Positions 57,349-64,000 of a stretch of 64,000 bases of DNA are shown in pieces. Numbering within the stretch: position 1 is the stretch's first letter; each line of letters opens with the position of its first letter. The notes below the pieces were generated by a model that saw nothing but the letters and a program-made list of their open reading frames with translations, did no database searches and was not told the DNA's origin. The stretch is from Trichosphaerium sp. ATCC 40318 (lineage: Eukaryota > Discosea > Flabellinia > Trichosidae). The stretch spans positions 1-64,000 of the forward strand of contig JALMLS010000304.1 of NCBI GenBank assembly GCA_038496445.1, in the 5' to 3' direction. The translations under genes were made by a program, and so were the position numbers.

Positions 57349-59089
57349 TCAAGCAGGAGACGTTGGAGCCAGTGTAGGTGGTGTAGTTGTAGGTGGTATC
57401 GTCGTAGGTGGTAATGTCGTAGGTGGTGACGTTGCTGGTGTAACAATAGGGTTGGTGTTTGACTTTCGTTTTTTATCGAAAAATGCCAAGTATGTTATTA
57501 GAACGATTAATGCGATGAGTACGAATACAATGATTCCTCTTATTATCTTATTACCGAGCATACGCCTGCCGATTTCAGTAAGCCTGTTACCTGCTTGTCT
57601 TATTGTGCCATTGACACCACGGAGCTACATAAATGAGTTAATCAAATGACACTTTTTATTTGAACTTTTCGAAATAAAAAAAGTTTTGAGCTCTGGTTTT
57701 TCCTTTACCACCAGATGGAAATGCTAATGTTGTTGTGGAGACAGTAAATTTGAATGTGTTCAATACGTTTTCAATTACTTATGAAGTGTATAAGAATACC
57801 ACAATACGTTGGTAAACAATCACAACATGTGACTTTTCAATTGCAAAAAAAATAAAATAGTTACCTTAGAACGGCTTTCTTCTATTCTTTCGCGTTGATC
57901 TGTGAGATCGTCTAGAATACCTTCACCAAGTGTAACAAGTTCTTCTGCATCTCTCTTTGAGTCTTTTAGTCTAATTTCATTTTTTAGTTCATCTTGATGA
58001 CAAGTATAAAACTTGAAGTCAATTTTGACTGTTTTTTTTTTGTTTATCATTTAAAGTGAGCAAAAACATCAGCCACTTGGTACACGTAATCAATATACAT
58101 ATCAGTGCAGCTCCCAATACATACATCACATGTTTTTATTCACAAAAAAAAAGAAGAAAAAAAGATAACAATAACAGAGCGTTGTCAGTGTACCTCATAT
58201 TCGAGCGTTGAGAGCGTTCTCTTACTGTCAAATACTCATCACGCCCTTTCTTTGATTCGGCCTAAATATTGTGAGCCGTGTGGTTCAAACAACGTCGTTT
58301 TGTAAGCAGTAGCAAGTGACAAAAACCCAAAACCATTGCTAAATCGTACAAGTTCAAAATCTGTACCACCCATCAAATCCTCACGTTCTTTTTTCTGCTG
58401 TATGGTGAGTAAATCTTTTCGAAGTTGCTGTGTCTCTGCTTTATAAGCGTTTGCTTTTTCTTGAGCATCCTCAACTAAGATTTGATAAGCGAGGCGTCGC
58501 AGTGGCGGTAAGCACGTGGGAACAAAAGGAAAAGTAAAACAATTTTTTTTTTGAGTTTGCTACACTGCTAGAAGTTGTCAAAATGGTGGAAACTACTTAT
58601 GAGTGATGGTAGTTTTGGGAACAGTTAAAACATAAAACCTGATCCGGATAATTGCAACGTAATAATCTCAAAATGTTGGGGTGTCTCCGAAAATGATTGA
58701 AAATATCGTTAACGTGATGGAGTTGCGTTTGGGATGATTATCGATTTTTTGGAAACGAATTAACGTTATTTGAGTGGTTAGTTGTGCGGGTACGTACCAG
58801 TTCGATTTTTAACGCCTCTGGCGCTAAGATTTATTGATTTCATCTAAATGACGTTTGTGAGGATAATTAAATGTTAAATTTAGTGTGCTTACGAGCGAGC
58901 CTGCTTCCTCGAGTGCTTGGTTCGTTTCGCGAACCGTACGTTTAATAGCATCTTTACAAATGATCAGTATTATTAAAAACAGTCTTCTATACCCTCATCA
59001 GATATATTGTGTAAGGTATCAATGTTCTTCCTGATTTCTTCAAGGAGCTCCTCGATATCCTCACAATATCCTTCAAAAGTGGCGTCCAT
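57349..59089 (-). CDS. Vti1-like Qb-SNARE with PPTT luminal extension
   Basis: The start at 59089 gives MDATFEGYCEDIEELLEEIR, an N-terminal three-helix (Habc) beginning like Vti1 ('yE..f..l..di...l'). KRTVRETNQALEEAGSL and KAETQQLRKDLLTIQQKK continue it. The SNARE motif spans RLKDSKRDAEELVTLGEGIL, DDLTDQRERIEESRSK and VNGTIRQAGNRLTEIGRRML, then a C-terminal membrane anchor, RGIIVFVLIALIVLITYLAF. In ordinary Vti1 the anchor is nearly the end. Here about 35 more residues follow in the lumen: a Lys/Arg cluster and repeated PPTTLPPTTIPPTTTPPT. The protein should act in Golgi-endosome fusion. Vti1 is the best match, but GOSR/membrin-type Qb SNAREs are not excluded. The gene is intron-containing, with the stop at 57349. 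Confidence 0.74.
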
Positions 59090-59199
59090 GCGCTAACACT
59101 GCTTTCACAACTCTATTATTTGAAAAGAAGAGCAAAAATCGGTCAAACGAATTAAATCCAATTCTGTTATTTGTACAGCGCCAATTTCTACAATAAAGC
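59090..59199. promoter_or_regulatory. Shared bidirectional promoter, SNARE / F-box gene
   Basis: Only 110 bases separate the divergent start codons at 59089 (minus) and 59200 (plus). It is AT-rich, with no clear TATA box. Confidence 0.45.
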
Positions 59200-60024
59200 A
59201 TGGCAAAGCTAATTCCGGTACGATCAAACGCAAACGATGGTGTTGATAGCACTCTTTGGATACATTTGCTTGTAGAGTATTTATCTGGCATTGAGATGCT
59301 TAATTGCATCTCTGTATGTAAAAAATGGAAAGACTACATTGTTTTTCGTCATGCTATGTGGAAGAGGAAGTGCGCAACTGACTTTCAAGGCTTTTGGAAG
59401 AAGCCTTGGTCAACAAAATGGAGACCGTGGAAGGATGTGTATAGAGAACGTCTAGCGTATGAATCAAAGCAACAGAGGTCTACATTCTTTATTCTACTCG
59501 CTCAAACACGAACAATAGCCAAAATAATGAAGGGGCCTTTAATCATTTCATACCAACCTCTTGGTTGTTTTATAAAGAAATCCAGGATAATTCGTATCCT
59601 GAAGATGAAGAAAGTTGATAAAGTTGATATCGGATTTGATGAACTTGCAAGTCAGTGCAGGGATGATATTGGTGGTTGTGATGTTTATAGAGAAAAGGTT
59701 GTTATACCTGTAAAGTTTAGTACAATTGAAGATCAGATTAAGATATGTATGGGCAGTAAAACACGTGTACCTATATGGCTTTGTGTGGAAGACTTGCTAG
59801 CTAGACATAGTGCTAATTTGAACAGTTTTAATTCTGCAAGGGTTTATTGGCTACAAGAAAACGTTTCAAATAAAGTAAGGTATACACTTGAAGAACCTAA
59901 TGATATAGAAAATATTGCTATTGATGTTGCACATGAACTTAACACGTGGTATGGAAGAGTACCTTTTGGAGAATGGGCAAAAGACAATAAAAAAAAATGG
60001 ATAAAGACATTTATAAGATACTAA
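59200..60024 (+). CDS. F-box protein, intronless
   Basis: A 274-residue single frame. An F-box lies at residues 18-65: TLWIHLLVEYLSGIEMLNCI, SVCKKWKDYIVFRHAMWKRK, with the usual 'lW..il.yL....l..i..VCk.Wk' pattern and a following 'l.W..K' segment. The rest is basic in its first half (FWKKPWSTKWRPWKD) and then ordered but unassigned. It includes PLGCFIKKSRIIRILKMKKV and a mixed alpha/beta block to the end (KWIKTFIRY). F-box proteins are substrate receptors of SCF ubiquitin ligases; the target here is unknown. Lack of introns contrasts with the F-box gene at 34938. Confidence 0.74.
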   Translation: MAKLIPVRSNANDGVDSTLWIHLLVEYLSGIEMLNCISVCKKWKDYIVFRHAMWKRKCATDFQGFWKKPWSTKWRPWKDVYRERLAYESKQQRSTFFILLAQTRTIAKIMKGPLIISYQPLGCFIKKSRIIRILKMKKVDKVDIGFDELASQCRDDIGGCDVYREKVVIPVKFSTIEDQIKICMGSKTRVPIWLCVEDLLARHSANLNSFNSARVYWLQENVSNKVRYTLEEPNDIENIAIDVAHELNTWYGRVPFGEWAKDNKKKWIKTFIRY

Positions 60025-60345
60025 AAAGAACCTACTGTAATTAACAGGTCAGGTCACGTGCATATAAAATTGTGTTTATTAACTTAAAGAAGGTATTATG
60101 GAATTATTTTACATCCTCACGAACCAAACAACAATATGATTTGGCAAACACAATAGAATTTTTCTATGTTCTTCTTTCAACACTCAACAAAAAAAATACA
60201 AAAAACAAGTTCCAGTCATGCATGTCATTGGGTTTTGTTTACTAGATTGTGCTACATTAGAACAAAAACATGAGGTATGTTAAGTATCTTCTTTACTATG
60301 GCTACTACAAGGTATGTGTGGGATTTATTTGCTCTACAGTATTTC
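60025..60345. other. Convergent intergenic region
   Basis: 3' flanks of the F-box gene and the acyltransferase gene. Contains CACGTG at about 60053; no gene seen. Confidence 0.5.
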
Positions 60346-61859
60346 TTATAGTGTAACTATTGTTTTACCAACATCTTCAAGGAATGCTTGCGCAGCTTCT
60401 AAATTTCTTACTTCTGTATCAATGGCCATTGATAATATCATATCACTCCCCTTAACCGTATTACTCCATACAATATCATAAGCTGGCGTGATAGGCCTCA
60501 TTGCAGTGTATGTAGATGCTATTGTTATACCTGCATCAGACAATTCTGGAGGCGGTGTTAAAAGGCCTACATTTGAAAACCACAGGTCGCCAATGTATTC
60601 TATATCCACCATATTTTTGTGATTGTTGCGTACAATATAACCAAGTATAACATTGCCGGAAATTGAATCCATGGGTTTAGCATCTAAGATTTTTTTTCTG
60701 GAAAGCGTTGCCCATTCCCATATTTTCTCATTTTTTTCTTCTCCTTCAAGGGATTCGATGTCTCCTCTTTCTGAATTAAAGCGTACTTCTACGGATCCTT
60801 GTTGAGGCGTGATCACTGTAGGAGGGAGAGGAGGGTCCAGGTGAGGTCGCATATTCTTACTTAGTCCAATGTTAAGTGACCACTTGTTTGAAGATCCTTC
60901 GCTTTCGAAGTATGATTTGGCTGTATTGTAGAATAAACAAGCATGTATTGCAGCGCCGATTGTAAGTTTCCTACTACGGCATTTTTTCAATAGATCTTTG
61001 ATATTTTGAGCTGGTACTTTGTATGTTACAGTGTGGTATCTGACGTCATTCTTTGATATGTCTTTCTTGTAATAAGGACACTTTGGTTGTTGGAGTTTTA
61101 TTGCCCTTACTGCCAACCCACTCAGTGTGGAACTGAGAGCGCTTTGCCACGATGATATTTTGACGCGTTCTTGAGGTAATTGTGAGTACAGGGGTAATTT
61201 CTCTGGCACCGGAAGTGGCGCCTTTGGAGTTTCAAGTGATTTGGCATATGCGGAAAGAAAGTGCTCTGTGAGCCTCTGAAGAGATACAGCATCAACGTGA
61301 TTGTGGCTGGCTGAGAATACCATACACAGAGAGGTATTATCACCTTTTGGAGTAGTGTGGAACGATATCTAACAGCGAATGAGTACAGTAAGCGAAAAGT
61401 GTCTTGAATTTGTTTGTAGTATCTTACCTTCCATTGAAGAAGTCCAAGTTCTGTTGGGTGACTATTAATGTCCTCCAAGACTTCTGTATCAACAGCTTTT
61501 TGAAGTTCTTCCTCTGTTTTATGTTCGTAGTGCTCCAGACGGACACCCTTAGCCTATTGGTGTGAGCTTTCATGTGAAAGTTTTTCAAAGTATCGTACAG
61601 CCCTTGCTTCAGGTTGTGTTACCCTATCGAAGCGACATATCTTGTATAGAGTGCCAAATTCTGTTCTGTTGAGTTCTGGAAATCTTTGGCGGATATAATG
61701 CGCTGCATACGTTGCGCATTGTATATTGAAGGTTTGTGAGAGCGTACAATACGTTGGTTGGGTTATAGTATACTCATGGAAAAGTACATCTGAGGTGGAT
61801 GCGATTGTGCCATCAGAGAGTTTATCAAACCATATACTAGTATTTAACGTTGGTTCCAT
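60346..61859 (-). CDS. Condensation-superfamily acyltransferase (AATase/BAHD-like)
   Basis: Three exons with phase 0 joints (61599-61859, 61428-61553, 60346-61368) give 469 residues. Removing the 45-base first intron also removes a TAG that would otherwise interrupt the frame. The catalytic motif HNHVDAVS (at about residue 150), in SASHNHVDAVSLQRLTEHFL, stands where CoA-dependent acyltransferases have HHxxxDG. Here Asp is kept and Gly replaced by Ala. The second half has TIGAAIHACLFYNTAKSYFE, NIGLSKNMRPHLDPPLPPT ('n.r..l.p.lp...'), then YIGDLWFSNVGLLTPPPEL and SMAIDTEVRNLEAAQAFLED. This is the fold of fungal alcohol acetyltransferase and PapA-like enzymes. Probable transfer of an acyl group from CoA to a small alcohol or lipid; substrate not decidable. 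Confidence 0.66.
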
Positions 61860-62569
61860 TTGATTTAATCCGGATGAGAATTAGCCAAAACACTCTGAAC
61901 TTTGGCAGGAAAATACAAAAAAAACGGAAGAAGTGTTTTACCGAGATCGCACGTGATCTATTTTGCTATATGTCATCGAAAAGGCTATTCTCAAATTGGC
62001 CACAAAAGCAGCCAACGTTCAGGCTCAGGTGCGCGAACGTAAAGGCGGTATTTGCTACGTGTTGGTTCTATAATACTAGTCCGTTGGTAATGTGCACACG
62101 TGTAGGGGTTATGAGCCTCAAACCACGTCCTAAATTGTATTGCCTTTCACTACGTGAGTAGTAGCTATTCTACGTAATAAAATAGGAGCGCACATAGGAA
62201 GCTTTTTGAAAGAGTGGCGATTATTTTGCTGGCTCTCGTCGGCTATACAAAAAAACTGGACATGTCTATAAATCTATGTGGATGAAGCCACATACCTTGT
62301 GCAATCAATTGCTGTGAATTCAGATGACCAACACCAGGTATATTCCTATAAGACCCCGTCATCTGGTGTGGTGCATCTAGTAGGGTTGTAGCAAACTGGG
62401 AAATATTGAAACTTTGGAAATTAACTTTTTGATGTATAAGGAGGTATCGGGTACAGTTTTGTGGCCTAACATACAGTGTGGGTTTTATTTATTTACAATT
62501 TTTTTTCAATTTGTTTTTTCTTCTTTTTTTCTGTTTTTGGTTTGTATACAAACCAAGCGTACAGAAAAA
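61860..62569. other. Intergenic region, no gene seen
   Basis: About 700 bases. A plus-strand frame at 61850-62161 overlaps the acyltransferase start and has no features. Two CACGTG sites at about 61951 and 62098 lie in the acyltransferase promoter region. T-rich tract near 62480-62540. Confidence 0.5.
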
Positions 62570-64000
62570 TTACTCCGAATGTAAAGCATCAAACATTGTA
62601 TCAATAATGATATAATTATAGATACATAAATGTCTTAGTAGTAACGGTACTGACTTACATAGCTTATTGTTACCACTCAATAACGAAGAAAGCGTCAAAG
62701 AACGAATCTACAAAAGAAAATGAGAAAAGATTTATGAGGTAAAAAAAATCCCAAAACGGTTTTTTTTCTCAACAGAGTTCTTGCGTGCTATAAAACGTAA
62801 TTACGTTCATCAAAATACGGACCTGTAGTGTTGTACATTCCGCACCAGCAAGACAACAATCAATAGCTTCCCTAATTTCAAGCCAATTAGTGTGAGAACA
62901 ACAACAAGAAAGAAGAAAGAAAACCGTACTCAATATCTCCTTCCATATCACAAAGCTGATCTTCAAGGTTTCCCACTTCGCCACTATTTAAAAACCTTAC
63001 TAGCCGTGCAGTTGACTGCAACAGTAAAGATTTATCATTGTTCTACATTAAATGAATAAATCACACCAAAGAGTGCTCGTTGAGCCTCATATTAGACGTA
63101 CCGCCAAAGCTTTGGATACTTGTAGAATGACCCCAATATGTTCTTCGAGTTTTTTGAAGATACCTTCTTCTAACTCTCCCAACTGTGGCACTGCAGACTT
63201 ATACGTCTTTATTGCATCTAAAGCAAGGTCTATACCTTCTTGTATAATTTCTACAACAATAAATCAGTGAACAACGTCAAGAACAACGAGGTAACAGAAA
63301 CAAAAAAAAAAAAGTACCTTCAGGAGCGAACAAGAAAGGAGACACAGGAAGTGCATCCTTTGATGGTAAGAACATGTCTTGTAACCTGCATACTTGATTC
63401 AAACCGCTAGAGAAATCGTTCTCCTGCATTAAAGGTGAGGAAGAGGGTGTAATTACTTCTTAAAGACGTACTCTTAGACAACGAATAATTAACCAAAGAC
63501 AGTGGAACATACGTAATGTAAGAATATCTTCTTCATTACTGAATGCATAATTGGACAGTGGTAATAGTGCCTCTATGAGGCGTTGCTTTGCACAATGTGC
63601 AAGCGCAGGTTTAACAGTGTTCACATTTCCAGCGCGCTCAAATGCGTCCTAGACGAACAAGCATTAGTTGTAAAAGTTTTCTTTCATAGTCAAGAGAAAA
63701 AACTCAACACAAAAGGTAAACTCAATAACGTACATGAACTGCATCACAATGCACCTGTGCATCACTACCATTCCATATAGATACTAGGAAGATACTGAAG
63801 CATGACATAAGCTTATCTAAGAGAGGCCTAGAGTAAAAAGAAATGAGTTTGATTCGCGCAATAGTATACTATTGCGTACTTGATTAAGTCCTTTTCAGGA
63901 CTTCCTTCCATTGAGCGAGAAGCAAAATGTAATGCACTTGCATACTTTCCAACATTATCTATTATATTGTCCATGTGTGCTTGTGTTGTATCCTGGTCGT
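62570..64000 (-). CDS. Unidentified helical protein, partial at right edge
   Basis: A minus-strand multi-exon gene enters from the right edge. Spliced blocks include NIIDNVGKYASALHFASRSM, PLLDKLMSCFSIFLVSIWNG, DAFERAGNVNTVKPALAHCA, KQRLIEALLPLSNYAF, SSGLNQVCRLQDMFLP and EIIQEGIDLALDAIKTYKSA, then VPQLGELEEGIFKKLEEHIG, NSGEVGNLEDQLCDMEGDIE and IDCCLAGAECTTLQIRSLTL. The composition is that of an alpha-helical repeat or bundle protein; I recognise no family. A stop at 62570 closes the last open block, but a GTAAGTC donor near 62657 could place the end elsewhere. The start is beyond the window. Confidence 0.5.

Noticed and set aside
61554..61600. In-frame TAG between two parts of the acyltransferase
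   Set aside because: A 45-base GTACGA...AATAG intron removes it with phase 0 on both sides.
1..64000. tRNA, rRNA or CRISPR elements
   Set aside because: No T-loop-like GGTTCGAATCC with matching acceptor arms, no rRNA stretches and no spaced direct repeats were seen.

Overview
The window is nuclear DNA from a unicellular eukaryote. Genes lie on both strands, most are cut by short GT-AG introns (commonly about 40-130 bases), and all three stop codons are used, so the code looks standard. The lineage cannot be fixed from the sequence alone. A RasGEF, DENN, SH3/PH scaffold, Gemin2, kanadaptin, SNARE, F-box, DUF4419 and a rich secreted carbohydrate-active set fit a free-living amoeboid or other phagotrophic protist (for example an amoebozoan or an opisthokont-related protist). 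There are no tRNA, rRNA or CRISPR features that I can see.

Layout. 1-2.2 kb: 3' part of a DENN-domain protein (minus). 2.8-6.9 kb: an EGF-like type I membrane protein followed by a kinase-like protein (plus), possibly one receptor. 7.6-8.3 kb: intronless GNAT-like acetyltransferase. 8.9-11.4 kb: kanadaptin, 11 exons resolved with every phase consistent. 11.6-14.3 kb: a Mutator-like element with a FLYWCH/MULE transposase and inverted ends built from ACCGAAA-type repeats. 14.5-16.4 kb: secreted CBM6 metalloprotease. 17.6-21.1 kb: RasGEF. 21.5-22.5 kb: Gemin2, divergent from an LYR-motif mitochondrial assembly factor. 23.7-27.1 kb: a large protein of unknown family. 27.4-28.7 kb: Cys-rich membrane protein. 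29.2-30.3 kb: DUF4419 protein.

30.9-33.1 kb: a PD-(D/E)XK-like nuclease-fold protein with YP-W repeats, then a decayed leucine-rich-repeat relic. 34-39.4 kb: two intronless F-box-like/MORN-type paralogues flanking an F-box protein and a divergent pair of small secreted genes, one encoding a ten-cysteine peptide. 39.6-50.4 kb: GH113-like mannanase, SH3-PH scaffold, alginate-lyase-like enzyme and a LARGE-type glycosyltransferase. 51-53.8 kb: secreted protein with a 1.1 kb PPTT-type repeat. 54.9-56.8 kb: SERBP1/Stm1-like RGG protein. 57.3-59.1 kb: Vti1-like SNARE with an unusual PPTT luminal tail. 59.2-61.9 kb: F-box protein and a BAHD/condensation-like acyltransferase. 62.6 kb to the right edge: an unidentified helical protein.

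The genes do not form one pathway. Themes are secretion and glycan handling (CBM6 protease, GH113, alginate lyase, LARGE type, PPTT mucin-like protein, Cys-rich peptides) and signalling or trafficking (DENN, RasGEF, SH3/PH, SNARE). Two genome-wide habits stand out: the palindrome CACGTG is far more frequent than base composition predicts, and many introns begin GTACG or GTGCG. Exon calls outside kanadaptin, the Cys-rich peptide and the acyltransferase are partial; spans for other multi-exon genes run from the inferred start codon to the inferred stop codon.
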